From the NCBI GenBank assembly GCA_036245525.1, contig BTPG01000004.1, forward strand, positions 158,974,944-159,038,943: 64,000 nt of DNA. The letters are read 5' to 3'. Shown here piece after piece: positions 11,292-23,185 of this stretch. How positions within the stretch are numbered: the first letter of the stretch is position 1; each line of letters starts with the position of its first letter. Source of the DNA: Semisulcospira habei. Taxonomy: Eukaryota; Mollusca; Gastropoda; Semisulcospiridae. The position numbers were made by a program, and so were the translations under genes. The notes beneath the pieces are model-generated. The model worked only from the letters and a program-made list of their open reading frames with translations. It was not told the DNA's origin and did not search any database.

Positions 11292-11703
11292 CCCTGCCCT
11301 GACACAGGTTCAAACTGTAACTAAGGCTAAAAGTCCAGGCAGGGTGGAAGCTGGAAAAAGAGTAGCTGCATTGAACAAACAAAGAAAGTTAGAACTACTG
11401 CAAAATGCACATGTAACTGACTCACCGCCAGAACCACTAACAACATCAACCTCAACACCAGTGTCAGGACCCTCTCCCCCTCATCAAAGTGAGAGACTAT
11501 CAACTAACCCCAAACCCGAAACAACAAAATATATAGTTGCTGGATTTGTTGTCGGATTTGGTTACGTAGGTTACCAATTATACAAAAAATACAAACCACA
11601 GACTCATACAATGTCCAAAAAATTAAACATTCCAAAAACAGAACCAGAAGTCTCCACATTACCAGTAATACCAAAAGTCATTGACCCATTTTATATGCAG
11701 TGA
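11236..11703 (+). CDS. Basic, single-pass membrane protein of Maverick B
   Basis: An intact 155-residue frame starting at ATG 11236. Residues about 30-45 form a basic motif, KAKSPGRVEAGKRVAALNK. A proline/serine-rich middle follows, then one membrane segment (YIVAGFVVGFGYVGYQLY, about 97-115), a lysine-rich stretch and a conserved end DPFYMQ. The homologue in copy A (34181-34615) keeps the basic motif, the membrane segment and the end, while the middle varies. The basic motif could bind DNA inside a capsid or act at a membrane; neither role is shown here. It overlaps the upstream gene by 56 bp. Confidence 0.75.
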   Translation: MDQTDRMGDTQMIPQQITDPALTQVQTVTKAKSPGRVEAGKRVAALNKQRKLELLQNAHVTDSPPEPLTTSTSTPVSGPSPPHQSERLSTNPKPETTKYIVAGFVVGFGYVGYQLYKKYKPQTHTMSKKLNIPKTEPEVSTLPVIPKVIDPFYMQ

Positions 11704-11738
11704 ATAAAAATATTATTTTAATTTTATTGCCTAAGAAA

Positions 11739-11969
11739 ATGAGCGAAACAAAAAACTTAATCAACCTTGTCTATCACTCTGCCATGATAAGCGGACTAGC
11801 TGTTGCTTACTCTATGCTGGGAAAAAGTCTACTCAAAATGAAATCGGCAGACCTCAGCAGATTAGATTTTGAAGACAGTGCAAAGCTAATCACGATTGTA
11901 ACAGCATCAATCGCCACAAAAGACTTTCTCGTCAAGCAAGGAATTATTCCCGAAAATATATCTATGTAA
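11739..11969 (+). CDS. Small 76-aa Polinton membrane-associated protein (B)
   Basis: Starts at ATG 11739 (MSETKNLINLVYHSAM), chosen because copy A has the same start. It has a hydrophobic N-terminal half (residues 14-28, SAMISGLAVAYSMLG) and a conserved second half (LDFEDSAKLITIVTASIATKD, ending GIIPENISM). It is nearly identical to 33914-34144 on the minus strand in copy A, differing by a few conservative residues, which indicates that it was under selection while the element was active. Function unknown; its place in the integrase-side cluster suggests a minor virion or membrane component. Confidence 0.8.
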   Translation: MSETKNLINLVYHSAMISGLAVAYSMLGKSLLKMKSADLSRLDFEDSAKLITIVTASIATKDFLVKQGIIPENISM

Positions 11970-11980
11970 ATGAAAATAAT

Positions 11981-12402
11981 ATGGCGACACTAGCTGTTAT
12001 TGTTGGTGGTGCAGTTGTCAACGCCCTGGCATTCAGTGATCAAATTATCTCTTTTCAAAAATGGGTAGAGAGGAATCTGCTCTAGAGATGAAGCGCCACA
12101 ATGAAGCGTCAGAAAAATTAGCACAAGCCCAGCAAGCGTATGAAAAGCAACGAATTGAGAACCTTGATTTCATCAATGAAAAACTTAGACTAGAGGGTCA
12201 CGCACAGCATACATTTTTTAATGTCAATGATGCAATCAGGGAATATTTTCTTGTCACGGGTGAAGACATGACCATCCCAAAACCAAAACTTAGTGACTAC
12301 TATCAACCCAGTCCATAACAAAGAAACGGAGAAATAATCTTTGTTTTAGTAGGAATGACATTTGTTTATTTTACTGGAGTTTTTATTGCTAGAAAAAAAT
12401 GA
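11981..12402 (+). pseudogene. Coiled-coil membrane protein of Maverick B, broken
   Basis: The start at ATG 11981 (MATLAVIVGGAVVNALAFS) matches copy A. A one-base shift near 12045 moves the frame into a helical stretch (EMKRHNEASEKLAQAQQAYEKQ) and the conserved KLSDYYQPSP. A TAA at 12316 cuts off the C-terminal membrane segment (GEIIFVLVGMTFVYFTGVFI), which remains open in the same frame up to 12402, overlapping the integrase start. The layout is a hydrophobic N-terminus, a coiled coil and a C-terminal membrane segment. It is a recurrent Polinton gene beside integrase; function unknown. Confidence 0.7.
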
Positions 12403-13350
12403 CAGCCAAAAGTAAACTATCAAAAATATATTACTCTCCAATTGGTTACTGGAAAGGAAAGACTGCATTAGAAAAATTACATGCCGCTGTGGGTAATGAT
12501 GTATCACTCGAACAAATAAAACAGTGGCTGCAAAGACAAGCAATATGGCAAATTTATCTTCCTGCACCAAGAAAAATAACAAGACCTCATTTTGAAAACA
12601 CTATACCAAATGACACCCATCAAATGGACCTCCTGTTTCTACCCCATGACGCAATAAGAAAAAAGCGTTACAAATATGCATTAACAGTTGTCGACATAGC
12701 TTCAAGGAACAAGGACGCCGAACCCATAACTGACAAGAATGCTATTACTGTTGCTACAGCATTATCAAAAATATATATCCGAGGCCCTTTAAGATACCCT
12801 AGACTTGTGCAAGTTGATGACGGATCTGAATTCAAAGGAGCAGTTAATCAATTATTTACAAAGCATGGTGTGCTTGTGTGGCGAGGCATTCCAGGTGTGC
12901 ACAGATCACAGGCAATTGTTGAAAACTTTAACAAACAGTTATCAGAAAGACTTTTCAGTTACCAGTATTCTAAGGAACTCATGCATGACGCCCATAACAC
13001 TGAGTGGGTTAAGAGATTACCATCTGTAATAAAAGCAATGAATAATGAAGGTCATGTAAAACCCACAGATGCTATTAAATTAAAAACAATTACAGAGCCA
13101 AAAACAAAAACACCCCCAGCATCCGACACAAGTTTATTTACAAAGCAGGTGAGATATTTATATCAACCTGGTGAGGCCGAGAATGACGTCAGACGCAGAG
13201 CAACTGATCCAATATGGTCCACGTCTGTACACAATATATAAAAAATAGTCCCCAGTAATCCATCAATATATTACCTGTATGAACCTGCCCCTCATAGGGC
13301 ATTTGTCAGAGAAGAATTACAGATTATCCCCCAGACACTGTTACTCATTT
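12399..13350 (+). pseudogene. INT: Retroviral-type integrase of Maverick B
   Basis: Starts at ATG 12399 and aligns along its length with the intact integrase of copy A. The rve catalytic core has the D-D-E triad: first D in THQMDLLFLP, second in LVQVDDGSEFKG, and E in AIVENFNKQLSERL about 35 residues later. The C-terminal part (RYLYQPGEAENDVRRRATDPIW) is the usual DNA-binding tail. A TAA at 13239-13241 truncates it after TSVHNI, and reading continues in frame beyond to near 13350 with a changed end. The enzyme would join element ends to the target, giving 6-bp duplications. The tail overlaps the end of the convergent polymerase gene, as in copy A. Confidence 0.88.
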
Positions 13351-14105
13351 CAGTAACTAACTCATCAATCAGTTCATCACAAATGTCTTCAGATAACTTA
13401 AGTCTGTAGTGCCCAGGTGCATAAGCCTTCTCCTTACTATGAAACACTCGTTTTGTGTCGCCTACTGCCAGTGACTTCTTATGCGTTTGGATCATTTCAA
13501 GATTGTGTTTGTTTGACCTCAGTGACTTGTTTGGATAATTAGGCATTAATGCACCATCTAATACTTGCTTGTAATGTTCATGGCGAATGTCTTTATTTTT
13601 TATTGCTTTTTTTTTTGTTTGTTTTTTGTTTTTGTTGATACCTTTGGCTTTCGACTGACTTCCCTTTTGGTGCAGTATAGAATACATTTTTGATCTCAGT
13701 CCAACGTACTCAACTATTGGCACACCATTCAGTTCATCTTTAAACTTCCCAGGCACTTTCTTGTTTTGTGTGCTGTACAATGGGTGATCCTTAGGGTAGT
13801 CAGATGTGTCATACATGTGTAGTTCTGTTTTCATGTCTTCATAAAAGTCTTCAGTACACACATCAATGATCATAGAGTCAGTGTCAGTGTATAGCAGTCG
13901 ACACTCAGGATACTTTGGTTTGAAGTAATCATAATAAAATTCAAGCATCAATAATTTTGACAACTCAAGAATTGCCATAACAAAGAATACTGGCTTGTCC
14001 AGTTTAACAATCTTTTTTTTTGAGTGACACTGCATACAATGACGAATGAAACTCTTTATACCCTGTGTACTGAGGCTTGCCTGTAAGTTTAATTGCACCC
14101 GATTC
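13292..14105 (-). pseudogene. POLB: PolB of Maverick B, C-terminal fragment
   Basis: Reading leftwards this is the end of the family B DNA polymerase. It shows the segment KKIVKLDKPVF, palm motif C LLYTDTDSMIIDV, then the thumb and C-terminal region (KVPGKFKDELNGVPIVEYVGLRSKMYS). Relative to copy A, an extra A in a homopolymer near 14015 shifts the frame just before KKKIVKL. The fragment stops at 14105, where the LINE is inserted; the gene resumes at 19083. A KNKKQTKKKAIKNK lysine stretch is longer than in A. Confidence 0.88.
14095..14105. repeat. Target-site duplication of the RTE-like LINE (left)
   Basis: GCACCCGATTC, repeated exactly at 19072-19082, is a target-site duplication of 11 bp. 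The sequence belongs to the PolB gene of Maverick B. Confidence 0.9.
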
Positions 14106-14113
14106 TTACTTAC

Positions 14114-16410
14114 TTACTTACGCCTGTCACTCCTACCCGGGTATAGGCCGTCGACGAGAGACCTCCAGCAACTCATGTCCTGTGCTTCTCCTTCGATTCT
14201 ACTCCAGGTGGTTCCCAGTCTCTTGATGTCTGCTTGAAGGTCTCGATGCCAGGAGTTTCTCGGCCTACCTCTTTTCCTCTTTCCCTGGGGGTTCCATGAC
14301 AATGCCTGCCTAGTGATACTGGAAGCTGGCTTTCTCAGACTGTGACCAATCCATCCCCATCTTCTTCGCCCAATTTCATTCTCTGCTGTTATCTGCTCTG
14401 TTCTCTCCCAGAGTCTGACGTTGCTGATCTTCTCTGGCCAGTGGATTTTCAAAATTCTTCGATGGCAACTGTTCATGAAGGTCTGTACTCTGTTGACTGT
14501 GGTTTTTGTCAATCTCCAAGTCTCTGCTCCATATAAGAGAACTGCTTTTACATTGGAGTTGAAAATCCGGACTTTGGTGTGTTGTGACAGCTCTCTGGAG
14601 CTCCACACTTTTTTCAACTGGAGAAAGGCTGCTCTGGCTTTACCAATTCGTGCTCTGACATCTGCATCAGTGCCGCCTTTTTTTGTCTATGATGCTCCCG
14701 AGATAGGTGAAGGACTCCACCTCCTCCAACGGGGTGCCAGCAAGCAAGACTGGTTCTTCCCTGGTTGCGTTCAGCCTCATTGTCTTTGTTTTCTGTTTGT
14801 GAATGGTGAGGCCCACTTGGGACGAGATGTCAGCAAGCCTCGTGGTATTGTCCTGCATTTGTTGATGAGTGTGGGACAGTAATGCCAAGTCGTCTGCAAA
14901 ATCGAGGTCGTCAAGCTGTGTCCACAGTGTCCACTGTATTCCACTTCGTCCGTGCTCTGTGGTCATCTTCATGACCCAGTCTAAGGCCAGTAGGAAGAGG
15001 AACGGAGACAGCAGACACCCCTGCCTGACACCGGTTCTGACCTGGAGCTCCCTGGTGAACTGCCCTTCGTGGATCATGCGACATGTCATGCCATCGTAGC
15101 TGCTCTTGATCAGGCGGACGACCTTTGTGGGTACACCGTAGTGTCGTAGGCGTTTCCAGAGTCTCTCGGTCCACACTGTCAAATGCTTTCCCATAATCCA
15201 CAAAGTTGACATACAGGGGGGAGCTCCACTCCAGAGACTGTTCCACGATGATGCGGAGAGTGGCGATCTGGTCTGTACATGATCGGTTCTTCCTGAATCC
15301 TGCTTGCTGGTCTCTCAGCTGGGGGTCAACGGAGCTCTTCATTCTCTCCAGGATGATCCTTTTGAAGACCTTTCCTGGTACTGACAGCAAGGTGATTCCT
15401 CTGTAGTTGGAACACTTGCTGAGGTCGCCTTTCTTGGGAAGCTTGATTAGGTACCCCTCCTTCCAGTCAGCTGGCATTACCTCCTCTTCCCAGATCTTTC
15501 CAAACAGTGGGTACAGCATCTCCACTGTTGTCTCTAGGTCTGCTTTCAGAGACTCCGCTGGGATGCCATCTGGGCCTGCTGCTTTGCAGTTCTTCAAGAA
15601 TGCCACTGCTCTTCTGATCTCTTCCCGGCTGGGTCTGTCACAGCTGATGGGTAGGTCGGTCTCTGCCGGCTGGATGTCTGGGGGGTCGGGTGGGCTAGGT
15701 CTGTTCAGTAACTCTTCAAAATACTCGGCCCATCTGTCGAGTTGGTCTGCTCTGTCTGCAATAGGCTTGCCTTCTTTGTCTTTTACTGGTCTTTCTGTAT
15801 GGCCATACTTGCCTGACAATCTTCTGGTAATGTCGTAGAGCTGTTTCATGTTGCCGCTGCCTGCTGCCTTTTCTGCCTCTGCTGCCAGGCTGTCTGTGTA
15901 GGCCCTCTTGTCTGCCCTGATACTACTCTTCACCTCGCAGTTGGCTTCCGAGTATTCCCCCTGTGCCCTTACTTTGGCTGCTCTCGTGTGACTGTTGTTG
16001 ACAGCTGCTTTCTTCTGCTTCCTCACTTCTATCTTCTTCAAGGTCTGTGCCGACAGCCAGTCCTTGTGATGGTGTTTCCTGAACCCTACAGTGTCTTTGC
16101 AGGTTGAGTTCAGCACCTCTCTAACTGCCTTCCACTGCTGTTATGTGGTGACCACCTCTTCTTCATTTACTAGCTCCTGTAGCGCTTGAAACTGGTTGGA
16201 CAGCACCAGTTTGAACTCTTCTCTAACTCCAGTTTCTCTCAGGAGGCCTACATTATAGTGCTGTCTTCTTGTTGTCTCTGTGCGGCTTTTCTTTAGCTTG
16301 AGCTTCATTCTTAAGGTAAGCAGATGGTGGTCTGAGGCGACATCTGCTCCCCTCCTCACTTGAACATCTTGAAGGGATCTTCTAAATTTCTTGCTAATGC
16401 AGATATGGTC
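14114..16410 (-). pseudogene. RTE-like LINE: endonuclease end and reverse transcriptase
   Basis: From high to low coordinates: NQIDHICISKKFRRSLQ and the endonuclease end with the S-D-H triplet (DVASDHHLLTLRMKLK), a linker, then RT with KNCKAAGPDGIPAE, CSNYRGITLLSVPGKVF, the palm segment VNFVDYGKAFDSVDRETL, GVRQGCLLSPFLFLLALDW and the catalytic LDFADDLALLSH. The C-terminal region (KVRIFNSNVKAVLLYGAETW; KRKRGRPRNSWHRDLQ) ends GRSDRRK at 14114. Damage: a stop at about 16141-16143 and frame shifts near 15190 and 14670. The clade call (RTE-like) is by motif style and tail type, not by phylogeny. Confidence 0.83.
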
Positions 16411-18088
<1,678 letters not shown>

Positions 18089-18976
18089 GTTGTATGGTCA
18101 GGTGAGACCCAAGTTGCTTTGTGTATTCTTCTGTGTGGGAAGATGCTGCCTCCAATGACAAGTCGGTTTAGAGCACAAAAGTCTACAAACCTCTCCCCGT
18201 TCTCACTTATCTCCGAGCCTAGTCCCTGTCTCCCCATCACCTCTTCTTATCCGGTGTTGTCCTCCCCTGTTTTGGCATTAAAATCGCCCATGATGATGGT
18301 GATGTCTCGCTCCGCACATTTGTCCAAGGCACTCTGGAGTCGGTCGTAGAACTCTTGTTTCTCTTCCTCGTCACTGTCATTGGTGGGCGCATAACACTGG
18401 ATGACGTTCAGCTTGTGCTTTTTCTTGGTTCTAAAGGCTGCTGTGATAATTCTTCGCCCAAGAGGTTCCCAGCTCATCAGCGCTCTCTGTGCCACTGGTG
18501 ACAGCATGAATGCTACACCTTCTGTATAGGGGGCATTCTCCTCTTCATGACCTGAATACAAAATCATCTCCCCACTTAACAGCCTTTTCTGGCCAGACTG
18601 CGTCCATCTGGCTTCACTGATACCTAGCAGGGAAAGGTTGTACTTTTGCATTTCCGCTGCTATCTGGGCGGCCTTGCTGCTCTGGTACATGGTCTTGACG
18701 TTCCATGTGCCCATGGTTGTATCCCTGGATAGAGAGAGGTGGCTCGGTCCTGTGGCTTCCGAAGACTTCCGGCTTTCACCACAGGATGTCATAAGTCTTC
18801 TGGTAGAAGAACCTTCCTCCTCCAGAAATGGAATTACTGTTAGTCTTTTCGTCAGCGTTTTTGTAGCTATTTCCTTTTTTGCAGGGTGGGGAAGCTACCC
18901 CCACGCCCAACCCCCTTACTAGGAGGACCAGGGGTTTTCTGTCGGGGTCACCTTCCCTTAGACCATGTTTGTTCAC
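18089..18976 (-). pseudogene. RTE-like LINE: N-terminal endonuclease half
   Basis: Begins near 18976 with a short leader (RKPLVLLVRGLGVGVASPP), then after a frame change near 18780 shows an exonuclease/endonuclease/phosphatase fold: GTWNVKTMYQSSKAAQIAAE, LLGISEARWTQSG (with the catalytic E), RRIITAAFRTKKKHKLNVIQCYAPTND and IIMGDFNAKTG (catalytic D and N). A further shift near 18245 leads to ENGERFVDFCALNRLVIGG and HKATWVSPDH, where the palindrome insertion cuts it. The enzyme nicks target DNA to prime reverse transcription. Dead copy. Confidence 0.82.
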
Positions 18977-19071
18977 GGCACCTTATTTCATTCGGTGCAC
19001 CCCTCTCACGAGGGACCCCCTATCCACCACCCAGGGGACGCACCTCAACGCCATATGGTCCCAGCGCGAGG

Positions 19072-19082
19072 GCACCCGATTC
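19072..19082. repeat. Target-site duplication of the RTE-like LINE (right)
   Basis: Exact second copy of the 11-bp sequence at 14095-14105. Confidence 0.9.
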
Positions 19083-19146
19083 AGTTGTTACTAATCTCAC
19101 ATCTTTGCGGTGATGAGGATTTTCCATTGTCTTACCAAAACAGGCA
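19083..19146 (-). pseudogene. POLB: PolB of Maverick B, 64-bp central sliver
   Basis: On the minus strand this encodes the polymerase motif B region (CFGKTMENPHHRKDVRLV), matching copy A closely. It is the only piece of PolB of Maverick B between the LINE (ends 19071 plus duplication) and Maverick A (starts 19147). It shows that two large elements landed about 65 bp apart in one gene. Confidence 0.88.
19141..19146. repeat. 6-bp target duplication of Maverick A (left)
   Basis: CAGGCA immediately outside the left tip. The same six bases lie at 35353-35358 just outside the right tip, and the undisturbed polymerase gene of copy A has the same sequence (as TGCCTG) at the equivalent place. Confidence 0.95.
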
Positions 19147-19390
19147 AGAGATAGATAAACTGACAGTTGATAGGCACCCCTCCCCCAATCAATACATTTA
19201 TTCTAATCAACTAGCCATTTAGACAAACCCACTCCAACCAATACACCCAATACCTTTATTACCTAGCCATTTTAGTTCCACTCCAGAAATCATTCAAGCT
19301 ACGTTTTTTGATCAGCTACCAACCCGCGAGTATTAAGGCAGATCCCCCACTCCCACCTAAATAATTAATGCTGTCATTGACTGCTTTAAA
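19147..19390. repeat. Left terminal inverted repeat of Maverick A
   Basis: About 244 bp matching the reverse complement of 35109-35352 at roughly 95 percent by eye. Only the outermost AGAGATAG is shared with the ends of copy B; the rest is different sequence. Confidence 0.94.
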
Positions 19391-19706
19391 CAAAGACTAA
19401 TTAATCTATCAATGATCACAGTGAGATTATATTTTGAATACGATTGTACACAACACTCCCTTCACAGCGCGCCGTGTGTGTTTGGTGTCTTCACTTTGCT
19501 TTGACCAAATACATTTAACAGCTTTATCTGCCCAGTCAGGTCCCCCGACCCCTTGGAAACAAAAGGCTAGTTAAAATATCTTCCCGAGAAATAGTGACTA
19601 CCGTACACGCCACCCACCACTCAATGCTGTCAGAGTTGGTCTTCCTGAGAATACTTCCTGTTTATACCACCATGGTAAACAATAGTCCTCTATGTCCAAA
19701 TAGTGT

Positions 19707-19780
<74 letters not shown>

Positions 19781-21512
19781 CACTCACCCCCACCCCCCAT
19801 CACCAACCTTGTACACACACACACACACATACCCACCACCCTACAAAGCCCCTCACACCACCCCAAGGCACCTCCCACCAACCTCGCACAAGCACACGGC
19901 GACACAACAGTGCACTGATTCATCGCTACATGCCCTCTAAGCAAACTGCGTAATACACCCCCCCCCCTTAAACGTCACCACCCACCTACCTCCCCACTCA
20001 ACCATACAATGCCACAATACACAATAGGCAAGAACAACAGCGCGCTGATTCACTGACCTACTTTCGCACTTCACCATACAATACACACTAACATGGCCAC
20101 TCAATCAACAGGGCGCTCAAGGAAATACATACATAACCTCAGGCTGGTTCTGAAAAACAGCCACCTTCGTTCAGGCGCGTTATGATTGGACCTGTTCTGA
20201 AAGATCGTTATGCACCGAACTTGTCTCGGTATTCACCCGACTTGACTCAATATGTATCAGACCAAACACAATATTCATAAAGGAATTTTTAATTTTTTTA
20301 AATATGTACCAGACCCTACACAATATTCAAAAAGAAATTTATAATTTTTTAAATTATGTGTTCACTATATGGTTTTCTTTCATATATTCAAATAGCCAGC
20401 GGCTCCACACGCCCACAATTTTTTTTTTCTTACACAGAGAGAGCCCCGTCATAAATTCAGTAATTATATACATTACCCCTCACTTATTTAGATCTGTGTT
20501 TATAAGAACATAACAAGCATTGACTAAAGATTGTGGGCGGGGGAAAAAACCCACTCTATGTATAAACACCATGAAGTCTTCACAGACACAGAGCCAAAAT
20601 GAGTTTGCAACCTGTTGGAAAACAGAGAAAGCTTTAAGATAAGGCCCTTCTTGTGAGTAGACTAAAGGGTGTTTACTGTTGACTTCTGCGCAGGCCAGCC
20701 CTAACAGGACTTGTGACACATGCACTGACAAAGGGTGGTGTGTGATAGGCTAGTTTTGCCTGAAAGATTTTACAGTGCTCATGACTAGGAAGGTTGAAAC
20801 GGTTACCTCAGTGGGACGACGCCTTTTATTATCAGTTTAGTCTGTGTTTACCGCACAAGCATGACGTGTCTGCTAACTCGTTCGGATTCGGTGCTTTTCT
20901 TATTCAAAATGGGCTGTGAAGGATTAAAACCAAAACAACTCAAAAGCTAAGTCAATACTTTTAATATATGTGAGCGCTTAGTCGGCTCTCAGAAATGTTA
21001 AGTTGCGCATCATAAATCAGATACAAATATATATTGATTGCTTCATTTGCTATCAGATATGCCTAAACACCTCACTTTTAATTTCAGAGAAAGAAAAATT
21101 GGTACTTTTTTTTTAAATTTTAGAGATAGAGATAGTGAGGCATCTAAGCCAGCTTGAAAGATTTTTTTAAAACTGATTTCATGCCTAAACATCAAACACT
21201 GTGTCTCATATTAACAACAATGCACTTCTAGAGATTAATTATGTCTTCTATTATAAAGCAAAACACCCTATGGCTGAAAAAAAGAAAATTACAAGTACAT
21301 GATAAGGTAACCTATAAGTTACTTGCAACTGACAAGTAGCTTTTAAGTTACCTCCTCAAGTTCTTATAAGTTAATTGTCATAAGATTTTAAAGTGACTTA
21401 AAACAAGTTCTTATAAGTCTCTTAAAACAAGAACTTACAACTTTTTGGACCCAAGTCACAACTTACTTGGACAGAATTTCCAAGTTACAAGGACAATATA
21501 AAAACTTTTTTC
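19391..21512. other. Non-coding left arm of Maverick A
   Basis: No gene is visible in about 2.1 kb. Contents: a (CT)n microsatellite (about 19709-19776) followed by CA runs; two tandem imperfect copies of a sequence containing CAGACC-ACACAATATTCA (about 20246-20360); and, at about 21295-21490, many copies of AAGTTAC/ACTTATAAG-like words in both orientations. The corresponding right arm of Maverick B (46560-46760) has the same kind of AAGTT-rich repeats, so that part is conserved and could be regulatory or an origin. This is inference only. Confidence 0.6.
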
Positions 21513-21551
21513 TCAATAGTGGTTTGGTGGTGGGGCAGACGTGAAAGGCAT
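21513..21551 (-). CDS. Candidate 12-residue micro-ORF (A)
   Basis: Reads MPFTSAPPPNHY from ATG 21551 to a stop at 21513-21515. The syntenic place in copy B (46462-46527) has a 21-residue proline-rich peptide that shares SAPPP and a C-terminal tyrosine. Very short, so translation is unproven. Confidence 0.25.
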   Translation of the reverse strand: MPFTSAPPPNHY

Positions 21552-21604
21552 GACATCTCTTTGCGAAGTGTATGACAAAAATAATTGATTAACAAAACCT
21601 ATCG

Positions 21605-22240
21605 TTACTTGCTTGTAAGTTCTCGAACTTTTTTCATAGTTTCTTCTACGCCTATCTTTTTTCCTTGTTCTAAAAAAGATTTCTTTAGCTCTTCAACATT
21701 TACAGCCTGACTACGCATCTTATTCTGTATTTCAGACTTTTGTTGTTTATAGTTGGCCAAATCATCCTGGACTCTTTTAAATTCGTTATCGTCAATTTCA
21801 TTATCTTCCAAAGATTTACTAATAATAAGTTTCATACTCGTCAGCTTAGCTGCTGCGAGCGTACTTAATGCTTCATGCTTCTGCAACTTAGTATAAAATT
21901 TTTTGTTAAGGGCTTCCATACCAAAGCATGCCAGGCTTGTGGCAAGGCCAACAGCTTCAACAGCAATTCCTACGACACTTCCCACCCCCGTTGCAAACAG
22001 AGTTATACCTCCTACAGATAATCCGGCCGAAACCACCCCCATGGCCATTGATGTGTTGTGTACAGAATTGAAAACCGTATTGTAACGGCGTTTACACCTC
22101 GAGTATTTTGCTTGTTCTTCTTCCAAATACTTCAACGCTTCTGTAATATTCATTAAACGGAATGAATCTGCCTTTAATGTTTTATCACGCTCAATAGGCT
22201 CAAGCTGCTCAGGTGGTATTTGTGGATACAAGTTCACCAT
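21605..22240 (-). CDS. Glycine-rich membrane protein, 211 aa (Maverick A)
   Basis: Starts at ATG 22240, directly on the ATAAAAAATG leader motif. Residues about 1-60 are polar. Residues 66-115 form a hydrophobic, glycine- and alanine-rich region (GVVSAGLSVGGITLFATGVG; VGIAVEAVGLATSLACFG) that looks like one or two membrane helices or a membrane-active hairpin. The C-terminal half (KRVQDDLANYKQQKSEIQNKM) is predicted coiled coil. The homologue at 45749-46405 in copy B is intact. It lies at the outer end of the capsid-gene cluster. I do not know its function; a membrane-penetration or minor virion role is only a guess. Confidence 0.75.
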   Translation of the reverse strand: MVNLYPQIPPEQLEPIERDKTLKADSFRLMNITEALKYLEEEQAKYSRCKRRYNTVFNSVHNTSMAMGVVSAGLSVGGITLFATGVGSVVGIAVEAVGLATSLACFGMEALNKKFYTKLQKHEALSTLAAAKLTSMKLIISKSLEDNEIDDNEFKRVQDDLANYKQQKSEIQNKMRSQAVNVEELKKSFLEQGKKIGVEETMKKVRELTSK

Positions 22241-22260
22241 TTTTTATGACAAATATTTTT

Positions 22261-23165
22261 TTAATCAGCAATTACATTTTGCAACTCTTCAAAAGTATAC
22301 AATTTGCTGGCATAATAAAATGCAACAAGATCAATGTGTTCAAGGTTTATGTAAGTTAGACGAACAAAAGTTGTTTTGTCGACCACCACCTTGACAGCGG
22401 GAATACTGCTTGAAACATTAATAACATCATTATTTTTTGTAATGGCAATAAAGACCTTTGATGATTCTGTTACTGTTTCATTCCATGTAAGTTTAATTCC
22501 TTGTGCTATATTTGCCTCTTTTGCAGAAGCAACAGATTTCATGATAATTTCAAATACTATTGTCACTTCTCTAGCCACGACTAAGCTAACAGATTTCATG
22601 ATAATTTCAAATACTATTGTCACTTCTCTAGCCACGACTAAGCTTGCTGGCTAAGTATCTGATCTACCCTTTCTAGTCTCTCATAATTTTCAACTTTCAG
22701 TTTTTCTCTGCTATTGTTGTCTGGGGCAAAACTTGGAACAAGGCTTACAATAAGCGGCCCAGAATTAACAACCTTCCTAAACACTAAGGCGCCTTCATCA
22801 TCAGTGTATACATAAGGACTAATAAATTCAATCTTTATGTCCCAGTCAATTGTGGGTGGTGGTGCCGGTACAGGTGAAACAACCCACTTACTACCCACAT
22901 GTATTAAGTTGTAAGGCGCATTATTTACAGGTGGAGTAGGTACAGTAACATCACGTAGCTGACCAAGTTTAGGAATCTGTTTTTCACCATCTTTTATGTC
23001 AACAATTACTTTCCTCTTGTACATGCCATTTGAATCAAGTTCAAAACCATATATTTCTCCAATTTCCCCTTCCTTCTCAAAATCCTGGACATCTGCCAAA
23101 TCTTTCAACTCTGTTACCGGACACGCAACTGGTATGATTCTAGGCTTTGGACCAAGACCACTCAT
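22261..23165 (-). pseudogene. Unassigned 289-aa-type virion-cluster protein, broken copy (A)
   Basis: The start is ATG 23165 (MSGLGPKPRIIPVACP), preceded by TTGTTTATAAAAATG. The N-terminal 175 residues are open, with a proline-rich middle (VTVPTPPVNN; VSPVPAPPPTIDWDIKIEF). The frame then ends at a TAG at 22638. The C-terminal part (VTIVFEIIMKS through FEELQNVIAD) is open in another frame. At the break a stretch of about 25 codons seen in copy B is replaced and a 57-bp unit is duplicated in tandem. Copy B at 44853-45722 is intact. No family recognised. Confidence 0.72.
22531..22644. repeat. 57-bp exact tandem duplication inside a gene
   Basis: 22531-22587 and 22588-22644 are identical copies (19 codons long). 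The copy in Maverick B has one unit, so the duplication is specific to A and is probably recent. Confidence 0.92.
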
Positions 23166-23185
23166 TTTTATAAACAAAAATAAAA

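Noticed and set aside
19598..19953. Serine/leucine-rich frames near 19.7 kb
   Set aside because: Microsatellite (CT)n and CA runs; no homology in copy B.
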